64,000 nt of DNA, from positions 1,328,504 through 1,392,503 of the forward strand of contig NC_033622.1 of assembly GCF_001540865.1 (NCBI RefSeq). Direction: 5' to 3'. Under the pieces are notes generated by a model. It was given only the letters and a program-made list of their open reading frames with translations. It searched no databases and was not told the DNA's origin. Made by a program: the position numbers and the translations under genes. This DNA comes from Ananas comosus. Its lineage: Eukaryota > Streptophyta > Magnoliopsida > Poales > Bromeliaceae. Of the stretch, positions 34,299 to 44,877 are shown piece after piece (position 1 is the first letter of the stretch; each line of letters starts with the position of its first letter).

Positions 34299-35473
34299 AA
34301 GCCTGTTTGTTTGGGTAAAATGGAGAAGGGTGAAGTCGTTTTCGGCCATAAACGATTACTTCTATTTGGTTCGCAGTATTAAAGATATGATCGAAACTCG
34401 AATTATCTAAAACAGTATAATTGACTTTGGCCTCCCTGGGCCGAAGTCAATTAGAGTGAAAAAAGGTGAAAAAAATAATAATACAATGGGCAATACTAGT
34501 TATATTTAAATATATTTAATTGTATATGGTACTTATTACTCTTTTAATTTAAAATATGATAAAATTTGATTAATTAAGTTTTAGTATTTTTTTAATTTAG
34601 TTTGTATATTTAAAATGCAATGAAAATTGCTTAGTTAAGTATTAATTTTTTTCTACTTTATAATTTTATTATTGTATTATTATAATTTGTGTATAAAAAA
34701 TAATTTAGTTGTTTCAGATTAAATTTTTTAATTATATAAGAATATAATTACATTATTTTTATTTATTAAATAATAATTTATTATTTATTAAGTTATTTAC
34801 ACTACAATAAAAACGGTATATAGCGACACTTTTAAATATCGATATAGGTTAAAAAAAAATGCTGCTGGCTAAATTACCGACACTTTTTAAAAGTGTTGCT
34901 AAATGTGGGGTCGCTATATGTGAGGCCACCATAATGTTTGGCACCCACTCCTCCAGCGACCCGTGGCGGAGGAACACATGGCGACAGTAATCCTCTACGG
35001 TCCCTGCGAGATTCTCACGGCCGAACTCCAGCCACCGGAACCCTATCTCGTCGGCTGCGGTGGCGGAGGAGAAGTGGAAATGATGATTAATTTTTCTTTT
35101 TCTTTTTTTTACTTTTCTATTTGTAATTGGGCCCGAGTGGGGTGGATGGAATTGGTTGAGTAGAGGAACTTTTTATTTTTGATTAGATTGGACTTTATAT
35201 TTAGGACTTAATAGATTTTTTTAAAAAGTTTTGGCATAAATGGGACACTTATACAAAAGTGTCCCAAAAATGTATCCCTATAATCTAATTCTGTTGTAGT
35301 GTTATTATTTATATATAAATTATTGTTTTATATTATGCAATTTCTGCCAAACAAACAGTAGAACAGAAAAAATTTTACTTTCATAGCTATGAAAACAAAC
35401 AGTGAGAGAAAAGTAATTTTCACCGAACTTCACTTTAACTCAAAATTCAGTTTCAGTGAAACAAACAGGGTCT
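34299..35473. mobile_element. Tourist-like MITE C, interrupted by a CACTA-like MITE
   Basis: Left end 'gcctgtttgtttggg' and right end 'gaaacaaacagggtc' form the terminal repeat. Interior sequence matches elements A and B near 15 kb. Removing the insert at 34800-35301 leaves about 670 bp, the usual size of this family. The TSD is unclear. Confidence 0.75.
34800..35301 (-). mobile_element. CACTA-like MITE, copy 2 (reversed, nested)
   Basis: CACTACAATAAAAACGG at the left and CTGTTGTAGTG at the right, with a 3-bp duplication TTA on each side (34797-34799 and 35302-35304). It is the reverse of copy 1. A 66-codon frame within it is only part of the element. Confidence 0.88.
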
Positions 35474-35836
35474 ATGCGACAGGCTCTAAGTTATGAGATG
35501 GCCCATTCGACATTACAAGTCAAATGATCCACACACACACTACGCATTACGTTCTAGTGCGTGGGTCCAAATGATAAAAAGGGCCCTTTTAACGTGTCAC
35601 AAGCAATAAAAAAACTAAGCCATCAAAATTGCTCCACTATAGAAAAATTCAATATCCTCCACAAGTTTTTTTGCCACGCTAACCCAGTTTACTTTTTTAG
35701 TGTACCAATTCAAATCCCTCAACCAACTCAAACACTTGCATATGACTCGTTTTTGAAGCATATTTATTGCTCCTTAATTTCTCACAATCCATAACATAGA
35801 GATCATAAAACAAATATACAGTGTCACTTCATAAAC
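35474..35836. other. 5' flank of Gly-rich gene 2
   Basis: It holds (CA)n-like 'cacacacacac' at 35530 and no convincing TATA box. It probably contains the promoter of the next gene. The 77-codon frame at 35561-35794 shows no domain. Confidence 0.45.
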
Positions 35837-36424
35837 ATGGCTTATGTGAAAGGTGTTTTAGCCATTGCTATTTTCGTCGTGGCTTCTTGTGTTATACATG
35901 TCGAGAGTCGGGTCGCGAGGAAAGGCCTAGGCATAAGCATCGGTGATGGCGGCGGAGTCGGTATCGGTGCCGGAACAGGAATCAGTGTGGGCATAGGAGA
36001 TGGTAGTGCCTCCGGTTCTGGTTCGGGCTCAGGGTCTGCATCCGGGTCTAGTTCTGGCTCTGGTTCCGGAGCTAGCTCATCTGCCGGTTCGGGTGCTGGT
36101 TCATCTGCTGGATCAGGTGGATCGTATGCTGGGTCCGGTGCAGGGTCCGGCGTTGGTTCGGGCTCGGAACACGGTCAAGCGCACGGATCGGGCCAAGGGC
36201 AAGGGTTAGGTTCGGGTTCAGGTTCGGGTTCAGGGCATGGTGAAGGCTACGGAGAGGGTTATGGCTCGGGTGAGGATTCTGGGTCAGGTTCAGGTCATGG
36301 TGAAGGATACGGGGAAGGTTACGGGTCAGGGTCAGGGTCCGGGTCGGGTAACGGTTCTGGATATGGTTATGGCGAAGGGCGCGGATATGGATCTGGAAAT
36401 GGTAGTGGAAATGGTAAATACTAA
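35837..36424 (+). CDS. Secreted Gly/Ser-rich protein 2
   Basis: A single-exon gene of 195 residues starting at the ATG at 35837. Residues 1-24 form a signal peptide (hydrophobic VLAIAIFVVASCVI, cut near HVES). RVARKGLGISIG follows, then a Gly/Ile/Val stretch (about 31-55), a long (Gly-Ser)n stretch with 'YAGSGAGSG' (about 56-112), and repeats of 'GHGEGYGEGYGSG' type rich in Tyr, Glu and His near the C-terminus. The order of parts matches the minus-strand gene at 25968-26369, but the last third has expanded by about 60 residues. The tandem coding units (near 36190-36330) are almost identical at DNA level, so length may vary between alleles. Likely apoplastic or wall-associated; a specific function is not known. 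The TAA stop is followed by a normal AT-rich 3' UTR. Confidence 0.82.
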   Translation: MAYVKGVLAIAIFVVASCVIHVESRVARKGLGISIGDGGGVGIGAGTGISVGIGDGSASGSGSGSGSASGSSSGSGSGASSSAGSGAGSSAGSGGSYAGSGAGSGVGSGSEHGQAHGSGQGQGLGSGSGSGSGHGEGYGEGYGSGEDSGSGSGHGEGYGEGYGSGSGSGSGNGSGYGYGEGRGYGSGNGSGNGKY

Positions 36425-36814
36425 ATAGAGGCCTAAGTTTACCATCCTAGTTTTTGGGCCACCTCTATGTACTTATAAATAATGAGATGGTGAATAAAAA
36501 TAAATAGTTAGTGAGTTACCCCAATAATTTAATTACTTTGGAACAAATTTATATATTGCATGATATTAACATGATGAATCAACATAATGAATATCATTAT
36601 ATTCTTCAACAGAAACTGCTTTAATTGTGATCCTCTTCACTTTCAATTTTTCAGACTTAGATGATTGTAGTTACAAAAGCTAAAAAAATTTATCAAATTA
36701 ATTAATAATTATATCAGATATAAGAGTTTTAGTTACTTTTCGGCACATAAAATGGGAACAGTTAAATAGCTAATAGCGTCATTAACTTAAATAATTTAAT
36801 ATTCTTAGTCGATA
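36425..36814. other. 3' flank of Gly-rich gene 2 and AT-rich spacer
   Basis: It contains 'aataaaaataaat' near 36494, a plausible poly(A) signal. Nothing else is recognised. Confidence 0.5.
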
Positions 36815-37339
36815 CACTACAACAGAATTAGGTTATAGCGATACATGTTTAGGACACTTTTGTATAAGTATCACATTTATGCCAAAACTTAAAAAAAATC
36901 CTACTAATGCCTAAATATAAAGTCCAATCCAACTAAAAATAAAAGGGTACTCTACTCAACCCACTCCACTTAGCCTATTCGGCCCGATTACAAACAAAAA
37001 AGAAAAAGAAAAGAAAAAGAAAAGAAAAATCAATTATCATTTTCCCTTCTCCCCTCACTCAATCGACTGAAATCCTAGACGAAGATCATTTCCTCTCGTC
37101 CTCCTCTGCCACCGCAGCCAACGAGGTAGAGTTCCGGCGGTTGCTAAATGCTTAAATAAATGTTGGTAAATTAGCAGCACTCTTTTAGATTATAGCAACA
37201 CTCTTTAACTGTCACTATATATCTAGCGACTCCACATATAGCAACACTTTTCAAAAGTGTCGGTAAATTTAGCCAGCAGCACTTTTTTGATCTATACCGA
37301 TATTTAAAAGTGTCGCTATAGACCGTTTTTGTTGTAGTG
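36815..37339 (+). mobile_element. CACTA-like MITE, copy 3
   Basis: CACTACAACAG to TTGTAGTG, with the 3-bp duplication ATA on both sides (36812-36814 and 37340-37342). Same orientation as copy 1. Confidence 0.88.
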
Positions 37340-37342
37340 ATA

Positions 37343-38200
37343 CTACGGAAAGAAATAGTAAGTTTGAATCTCTCCCGACTCCTTGTGATTCTTTAGTACA
37401 ATTTATATGCGTACAATATTTGAATAAAATTTGATCAGAGTACAAAAGTAAGTTTCATTAAAAGAATAAATAAACACAATATTGTACACATAATAATGTT
37501 TCTGAGATCTGATTCATCAGAACACTCCTTATTTATAATCTGAGTCCTATGCTTATAAATTGGATAGTCACGCATTTTCCAAGCTCACATGTCAGTGTTC
37601 GGTACATTAAATAATTGTAATTTATTCAGAATTAAGCATATATAAATAAGAGTACAAATTATAATAATAGTAGTAATAAATAACATTAAAGTTCAAAACA
37701 CCAAGTTATACTCAACAATAAAAACCTTATTTTATTCTGAAATGGACACCCTTTAGCTTTTTTTTAAAATTTGAATTTTTATAGTTAATCAAGTTAAAAT
37801 ATTTGTTAAATTTCATAGATCAATTAGCTATTAGCAGTTTGTTATTCTATTTTTTTTAATTTAAACAATTTTAATAGAACTATCAGCCAATTCGGTAAAA
37901 TTTTAATTTATTTGGCCAAACTAATTCAAATTTTTTTTAAAACATAAAATGTTCAGAAAATCTAAATAAAGCAAATAGTAATTCAGAGAGCTATTTCAAA
38001 ATGGCTTATATATTTTCTGAACATGTGTGTAACACCTGCTAAAATTAAAAGTTAAAAAGATCTCATCAATAGATTAAAAATATAGTAGTAACTCAGAGGA
38101 CTATTTCAAAACCCCTATATTAAAAATATAGGGGTTCTGGATCCAACGCAAACCTATATGAGCTTGAGAATGTGATATATATGAAACTCAGTCAAACTAA
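37343..38200. other. AT-rich spacer, no gene seen
   Basis: No domain, RNA or clear repeat. Short words such as 'ctatttcaaaa' recur near 38000 and 38100. Confidence 0.45.
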
Positions 38201-38830
38201 AAGTTTAAACTTATTAGGTTTGAACTCATTAGTAGATATCAATTTTTTACTCCTTTGTTAAGCGAACTCACTCATTTGAGATCATGCGCTTTTTAAGTTG
38301 CGTTATTCTGCTATTCATCAGAGCTCATGCACCTGACCCGCGCCTTTCTGGTCCAACCATATTGAATGCATTAACCATCTAAACGCATGCGCCTAACCCA
38401 TGCCTCTCAAACCAATTCGTTTTGGGGGGTGCCAAACCGTCATATCACGTATTGTGACTTCTCTCAGCGAACATGTCATATTCGTAAGAGCCACTCACTA
38501 ACTTGATCGCAAGTTTAAGCCTATCAGGCTTGAACCCATCAGTATTCTTTACTCATTTGTTAAGCGAACTCACTTATCTGAGACTATGCACTTTTTAATC
38601 TGCGCCATTCAAGAACTCATCCGAGGCCATGCACTTAGACCCGCGCCTTTCTGACCCAACTATATTGAATGCATTAACTATCTGAACCTATGCGCTTAAC
38701 CCATGCCACACCTCTCAAGCCTAATTCTCTTCGGTGGCGCCAAACCATCATATCGTGTTTCGTGACTCTCTCAGCAAACCCGTCGTATTCATGAGAGTCA
38801 TCAATTCAATTACACCATATCATTTAGATA
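38201..38830. repeat. Tandem direct repeat, period about 310 bp
   Basis: 'gtttaaacttattaggtttgaa' (38201) and 'gtttaagcctatcaggcttgaa' (38511) start two diverged units. Each contains 'tttgttaagcgaactcac', 'cccgcgcctttctg', 'tattgaatgcattaac' and 'gccaaacc.tcatatc'. A fading third unit may follow to about 39060. The source looks like an old LTR or satellite-like fragment. Confidence 0.65.
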
Positions 38831-39262
38831 AATAGTCGAGGATTGTCAAATCATCCGCTCTAATACCACTTGATGGAGAGTTTTGAGGCCGGGACAAACC
38901 AACATGAATCAAGAATATGACATATTGAATGCAAATCATTCGACCTAAAAGCTTAAACCTATTAAATCTGTGCCCACTAATATACATCAATCATTTTCTC
39001 TCTTATTAATATTATCTGATATTAGACTATTCACGTGTGAACCCTTAACAATTCGGTGCATCAATTAGCTATGCACACCAGTAGGTCCCCCAATAACGTT
39101 GATAACGAAAATCGCGCTTAGTGGGTGTTATTAAAGCGCTAATCTTAATATTTAAGATAAAACTCATTGAATCGAATTTAATTATTATTTACTGGTTGAA
39201 TTTGACTAACTTCAGTGAATATTTGTGTTCTTGTCAAGAGTAGATGTATACATTTTTTTAAA

Positions 39263-39582
39263 AGGTTAAAATACAGAAAATTCTCTTATAATTTTTTTTT
39301 TTTACTTTATAAATCTATATTTTAATTTTTTTAAAAAAATAGAAATATTAATGACAAAATAACAAAATTGTCCTGAAAGAATAGTTTTTTAATATTTCTA
39401 TTTTTTAAAGAATACTTTTAGCATAAATTATAAGAAATTGGTGAAATAGTAACAGAACCCTAACAAAAGGGACTAAACACATTATCTTGAAATTTTGAGA
39501 GGATAAAATATAAATTTTTAAAAATTAGAGAGGAAAAGTGAAAAAAAAGATATTTACCGGAAGATTTTTTATATTTTAATTT
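39263..39582. mobile_element. Probable MITE related to 23870-24235
   Basis: Weak inverted ends 'aaaggttaaaatacag' / 'tatattttaatttttaata' and an interior with 'aacaaaattgtcct' and 'aaaaattagagaggaaaagt'. No duplication was fixed. Confidence 0.45.
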
Positions 39583-39973
39583 TTAATATACAGTCAAATA
39601 TTTGGGAAATAGCTCACAATTTTTTTTTGAATATTGCTTTTTTGTTGCTCCTAAAATTTATTAAACAAATTTTAATTAGTGAAACAAAATATTAAAACTT
39701 CTCCAAATAATACTTCTTCAGTTGAATCTTGGCTTTCTTTCTTTTTCTTTTTCTTTTTTTTTTACGGAAATGGTTATCGCACAACTAACATGCTCGTAAA
39801 TTTTCAATTTTGAATTAATTTTTCACAACTATTATTTGTCCATAAATAAGTATTAAAGGGTTCAGGGTGGAGATGTATATCACTCCCATTTAATTTCATA
39901 AATGCTTATTTAAATTGTGATCTCGTTCTCATTGAATTTAATAATGCATTTAAAGAGAATTTCTCATCTCATG

Positions 39974-40493
39974 CACTACAACAAAATTAGATTATAGCGA
40001 CACATGTTTGGAACACTTTTGTGTAAGTGTTTCATTTATGCCAAAACATAAAAAAAAATCTACTAATGCCTAAATATAAAGCCCAATTCAACAAAAAATA
40101 AAAGGTTACTCTACTCAACCCACCCTACCCAGCCCATTCAATCCGATTACAAACAGAAAAGAAAAAAAAAAAAAAAAAAATTAATTATCATCTTCCTTTC
40201 TCCCCTCACTCAATCCACTGAAATTCTAGACGAAGAGCCCTTCCCTCTCCTCATTCTTCGTCACCGCAACCAACGAGGTAGAGTTCCAGCAGTTGCTAAA
40301 TACTTAAATAAGTGTTAGTAAATTAGCAGCACTCTTTTTAGATTATACTGACACTCTTTAACTGTCACTATATACCTAGCGACCCCACATATAGCAAAAT
40401 TTTTTAAAAGTGTCGATAATTTAGCTAACATCACTTTTTTTTATCTATACCGATATTTAAAAGTATCCCTATAGACCATTTTTTTTTGTAGTG
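39974..40493 (+). mobile_element. CACTA-like MITE, copy 4
   Basis: CACTACAACAAAATTAG to TTTGTAGTG. Flanks ATG and TCA do not match, so one side has changed or the copy has recombined. Confidence 0.8.
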
Positions 40494-40774
40494 TCACTCC
40501 TGTTTAATTTGAGAGATTCGTCCTTTATTAAAGTACAGCAGATTTTTAGTATAACAAAACAATAGTCACCATTCATTTTAGCAAAAAATAATATTGAGCA
40601 AACATTCTTTTATTTTCTCCTGCATTATTTCATATAAAAAATTCATTTCAAAAATAAAAATTTATGTTACATTGAAATAGATTTTTTACATAGAATGCGG
40701 GGTGGGTATAAATTTTATAGGTATAAATTTTATATCCAATGGATAGGTGTACACATAATATTGCTCTTACCTGA

Positions 40775-40938
40775 CCGACCGTCCCTAGTGCAAGTGGCAA
40801 AGGGCTTAGTGGTTGGTATCCGAAATCCAAATTCGAATCCTAGTTAGATTCACATTTACAGCTAAATTTATTTTTAAATAAAATAAACGAAAAAGGTAGC
40901 GTGCTGCCTATCTCTTAAAAATATATATATATATATTA
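40775..40938 (+). mobile_element. tRNA-derived SINE, copy 2
   Basis: Flanked by a perfect 11-bp duplication CTCTTACCTGA (40764-40774 and 40939-40949). The head has 'gcaagtggcaaagggctt' and 'gtggttggtatccgaaatcc' (tRNA-like box A region) and the box-B-like AATTCGAATCC. The 3' part carries 'ggtagcgtgctgcctatctc', then an A/TA tail. Confidence 0.88.
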
Positions 40939-41160
40939 CTCTTACCTGAGTGTATAGAGCTACGTACGTACACATAATATGCTTTTTTTTTAAAAAAAAA
41001 TTTGATTGAATATTGCATATCCTAAATAGTGCATGTGAAGTAATATAAAAAGACCATCTATTGATTATGGATAAATTTTACACTCCCCTTGTTCCAAAGA
41101 CTTTATTTTCCGCTTGTTTTATCAATTTTTGTTTCAACTAAAGGTTTTTTTTTTGAATTT

Positions 41161-41208
41161 CAATGAAATTTTAATAAAATAATATATATATATTATTATA
41201 TATTATAT

Positions 41209-41242
<34 letters not shown>

Positions 41243-41732
41243 GTGCCGTCTGTATACTTCTGGAAGCAAGAGCGCTCCGTGTTTCAAGTTGTTTTCGATG
41301 TTCGATTTTCGAATCGACGATCGGCTCCGTTAGACTTGATCTAGATATTTGAAGTATATAAAATAAATTTTTGAGATTTTCGATATCATTTGCTAGTGAT
41401 CGAAGTGACTCAAATCATAATTTAATGGCCGTGGTGAGCCGTTTGAAGTTAACGGTGTAGAATATCCAAATCACATGAAATTTTGATAGAAAATTCTTTA
41501 TACTATATAAAACAAGATCAATAACTTTAATCTAAAATTTTAATGTCATATTCATATATTTTGTAAAATTTTTATTTTCAACCTGATTTTGAGCCACAAA
41601 ATTATTTTCTAAATACTTCAAAATACTTTAGATCAACTCTAACGGAGCCGATCGTCGATTCGAAAGTCCGAACATCGAAAACAACTGGAAGCACGGCGGG
41701 CTCCGTACTTTCAGAAGCATACAAGGTCACTC

Positions 41733-41755
<23 letters not shown>
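41161..41755. mobile_element. Long TA-bounded MITE in (TA)n, copy at 41.2 kb
   Basis: A complex (TA)n tract (41180-41242), arms of the long family ('ttcgaatcgacgatcggctcc', 'gttagacttgatctag'), and a second (TA)n tract (41735-41753). Confidence 0.75.
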
Positions 41756-41781
<26 letters not shown>

Positions 41782-42342
41782 GAGCTAAAATACTATCGAT
41801 AGCAAACGAGCTCCGTTGCCACCCATTTGTTTTCGATGATGGAGCTTTCAAATCGACGATCGGCACCGTTGAACATGATCTATACCACTTGAAGTGTTTA
41901 GAAATCAAATTTTATACATTTTCGATATTGTTCTTTTATCTATCGAATGGACACAAAAATGAATGGCTGAAAATGAATATTCTTTAAAAAATGATGATAG
42001 AAATCTTGTAATCAAGATTAAGAGTATAGATCTTGTTTTAAATAGTTTAAAGAATTTTCTAACAAAAATTTAATTGATTTGGATATCTTTACACCGTTAA
42101 ACGAGAAAACGCCTCACATCGACCATTAAAATTACAAATTTTGAAACCCTTTGATCATTAGGCAAATGATGTCGAAAAGATTTAAAATTTGATTTCTAAA
42201 CACTTCAAGTGATATAGATCATGTTCAACGGTGCCGATCGTCAATTTGGAGGCTCTATCATTGAAAACAAATGGGTGGCAACGGAGTCCATTTGCTATCT
42301 ATAGTATTCTAGCTCAACTCTCTATATATATATATTTATATA
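41756..42342. mobile_element. Long TA-bounded MITE, copy at 41.8 kb
   Basis: (GA)n (41754-41779), then arms starting GTTGAGCTAAAATACTATCG and closing at CTAGCTCAACTC, then (TA)n (42320-42342). The arms are long and nearly matching, with 'ccgttgaacatgatctatac' in the left arm. Confidence 0.8.
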
Positions 42343-42905
42343 TAAAGCTAGGCTTCTATGCTTTCGAAAGTACGAGAGCCTTCGTACTTGTAAGTTGTTT
42401 TCAATAATGGGACATCCGATTCGGCGATCAGTTCCGTTAGACATGATCTACGCTGTTGGAACTACCTAGAAACCAAATTTCATAAATTTTTTACTTCGTT
42501 TGTCTAGTAAACGAGCAGCCTCAAAATGAACGGCTGAAAATGAAAACCTCATAAAAAACAGTGATAAAAGACTCAAATTTCAAATCGGAAGTATTGGTCT
42601 TGCTATTGATGTTAAGTAGAATTTTCTATTAAGTTTTTATCTAATTTGGATACTTCAACACCGTTGAACTTAAAAACGTGCCACATCGGCCATTAAAATA
42701 GTTATTTTTGAGACCTTTTGATCGGTTGGTAAATGATGTCAAAAAATTATAAAATTTGATTTCTAAATAATTTCAATAGGATAGATTATACTTAACGGAG
42801 CCGATCGTCGAATCGAATTTTCTATCATTAAAAATAACTTACAAGCACGGAGGTCTCCGTACTTTCGAAAGTATACTTTCGAAAGTATACGAGACTTACT
42901 TATAT
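42343..42905. mobile_element. Long TA-bounded MITE, copy at 42.3 kb
   Basis: It follows the (TA)n tract of the preceding element directly. The arms contain 'gcttctatgctttcgaaagt' and 'cgatcagttccgttagac' with their complements. The terminal 'actttcgaaagtatacttt' is doubled on the right side. Confidence 0.75.
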
Positions 42906-43055
42906 ACTGTACTGAAAAGCTATTGGACTCCCTGATTTGTACCAAGTACCAACCAACGCACATGGGGGCCTCATAAACTATGGAAACTTTTTCCACAAAC
43001 AAATTAAAGGGAACATCTACTTTGGATGTACCAAACCCCTCAAGCTTTTCTCACA

Positions 43056-43098
<43 letters not shown>

Positions 43099-43296
43099 AT
43101 ACAAACTTTTTCTCTTTTTAACTTGCCTTTATCTCTAGCTTTATTTTCAAGGGAAAAAAACAAAAAAAAAAAACTCATACTTCTAGTCCTTATATATGTA
43201 TTAGATATTGGATTCCAAATTATTGCCTACACGTAATGCATCTGCACATTTGTAAATCATACATTTATCGAATCTTCAGTTTCTACATTATTTTTC
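42906..43296. other. Spacer with (CT)n at 43060-43100
   Basis: A (CT)n tract and a T/C-rich stretch resemble a plant 5' leader, but no gene follows. The 99-codon frame at 42937-43236 has no recognisable features. Confidence 0.45.
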
Positions 43297-43306
43297 AGTG
43301 TTACCA

Positions 43307-43463
43307 TTTTTTTTTTTTTTTGAGAGAAAGATAGCATGCGACCCACTTCGTTTATTTCATTTAGAAATAAACTTAGCTGGAAATATGAATCAACTAGGAT
43401 TCGAACTTGGATCTCGGGTACCAACCACCAAACCCTTTGCCACTTGCTCTAGGAACGGTCGAT
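43307..43463 (-). mobile_element. tRNA-derived SINE, copy 3
   Basis: Duplication AGTGTTACCA at 43297-43306 and 43464-43473, 10 of 10 identical. On the minus strand it reads from 'accgttcctagagcaagtgg' through box-B-like AGTTCGAATCC to 'ggtcgcatgctatctttc' and a poly(A) tail. Confidence 0.9.
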
Positions 43464-43619
43464 AGTGTTACCACTTATTGAGTCACAATTTTTCTCTATG
43501 TATATATTATGAACTGTTGAATTAAAAGTATGAGATCGATGAATAACAGATGAGACTTCCTTTAATATTGCAGGAGGATTATGTTGCGTACAGTCAAAAA
43601 TAACTCCTTTTGCCAATAT

Positions 43620-43850
43620 ATATATATATATATATATCGATAGCACGAAGCATTTTGTGCTATCAAGTTTTCTACCGTTAGATTTAACTCTTTTATCATC
43701 TTCATTCGTTCGATTATACTATTCAACTAACCACCCACTCAACTCTAGAGGGACAACATTATTCTAACCGCACATCTTTTAATTCAAAGATAAAAAATTT
43801 AATAACACCAAGTCATTCGTACTATTAATAATATTCCAGCCTAGTTTTTT
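43620..43850 (+). mobile_element. Short TA-associated MITE at 43.6 kb
   Basis: It follows (TA)n (43617-43637) with 'cgatagcacgaagcattttg' and ends 'aataatattccagcctag'. The core includes 'attatactattcaactaacc' and 'aaccgcacatcttttaattc'. Confidence 0.75.
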
Positions 43851-44098
43851 TTTTTTTATGGTCCCACAAGAAATAGAGAATTATTTTCCTAATAAAAAAG
43901 ATTAGATCTTGAATCAAAAGTTCGGGGACTAGTAGGCGAATTATTAATTTTAGTTGACTAAAGTCACTCAATTCTGAAAAATTAAAAGCCGAGGAAATTT
44001 CAACCAAAAAAAAAAAAAAGAAAAAAGTTGAGGGCAATTTCAAAACGACAAATAGTTTAGGGGGTCTCCCCAACTTTTAACTTTTTTCCTTTTCTAAA

Positions 44099-44370
44099 AT
44101 GACGTGTCCCATAATTGCGGCAACCCCGATAAAAATCGACAGCATAAAAACCGCGGGACCCACGCGTGTGTTGGGGGCGGAGCCAATGAGAGCGCGCCGA
44201 ACCCAACGGTCGTCAATGCTGACGTGGCAGGAGTCCAAAGCCGGTAAACCCCCGCTCACCGCCACCGTCCAAATCCCGAGTCCACCGGCTCGCCGGTGAA
44301 TCTCCCGGTCACCCCCGCCCCTTCCCCGTTTTAGCCGCGACCGGTTCAACCGGTCGTCAAATACCCCGTT
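44099..44370. promoter_or_regulatory. Orphan GC-rich, promoter-like island
   Basis: A compact GC-rich block contains TGACGTGGCAG (44220), CCAATGAGAG (44183) and 'ccggttcaaccggtc' (44340). No gene body is adjacent on either strand. Open frames here show no known domain. It may be a leftover promoter or gene fragment. Confidence 0.35.
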
Positions 44371-44515
44371 CGTTTCAAAGTTTGAATGAAGCTGCTACCA
44401 TTTTTGCAAACAAACCCACTAAAAAACAGATATTTACATATACCGGAAACCCCCTCAAATATAGCTTAATTCGAACTGGTCCCCTCAACTTTCTTTCTTA
44501 ACACCTTTAAATTTT

Positions 44516-44868
44516 GGAAAATTTTCAAATACCACCTTATAGTTTCACACTTTTTTATTTTAGTACCATATAGTTTAAAGTGTATCAATTTAGTACTCAA
44601 GGTTTCATTTTTCTTTTTTATTATCCCATCCACTAATTTTTTTCGTTATATTAGTGACAAAGTTCAAACTAAAAGATATTAAGTAAATATCCGATAAACT
44701 TAGGTAGGGTATCTGAAATTTTTTGTTTATAATTTAACAAAATGTTAACGGAGGAGCTGACGAAAAGAGAGAAATAAAATCATAGGATACTAAATTGATA
44801 CATTTTAAAATACAGAATACTAAAGTGAGAAAATACTAAACCACGAGACTGGTATTTGAAGCTTATCC
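44516..44868. mobile_element. Mutator-like MITE, 'tgtggttt' family, copy 2
   Basis: Inverted ends GGAAAATTTTCAAATACC and the complement of 'ggtatttgaagcttatcc'. Flanks TTAAATTTT and TTTAATTTT agree at 8 of 9 positions. Confidence 0.75.
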
Positions 44869-44877
44869 TTTAATTTT

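Noticed and set aside
34963..35163. 66-codon frame 'MAEEHMATV...'
   Set aside because: It lies wholly within a CACTA-like MITE, and related but broken text is present in the other copies.
11596..36424. Inverted duplication of a tetraspanin plus Gly-rich gene block
   Set aside because: Gene order is TET-, GRP-, TET+, GRP+, which is not mirror symmetric, and the tetraspanins are very different from each other.
44077..44349. Frames in the GC-rich island at 44.1 kb
   Set aside because: No known domain and conflicting frames on both strands; better read as a promoter-like fragment.
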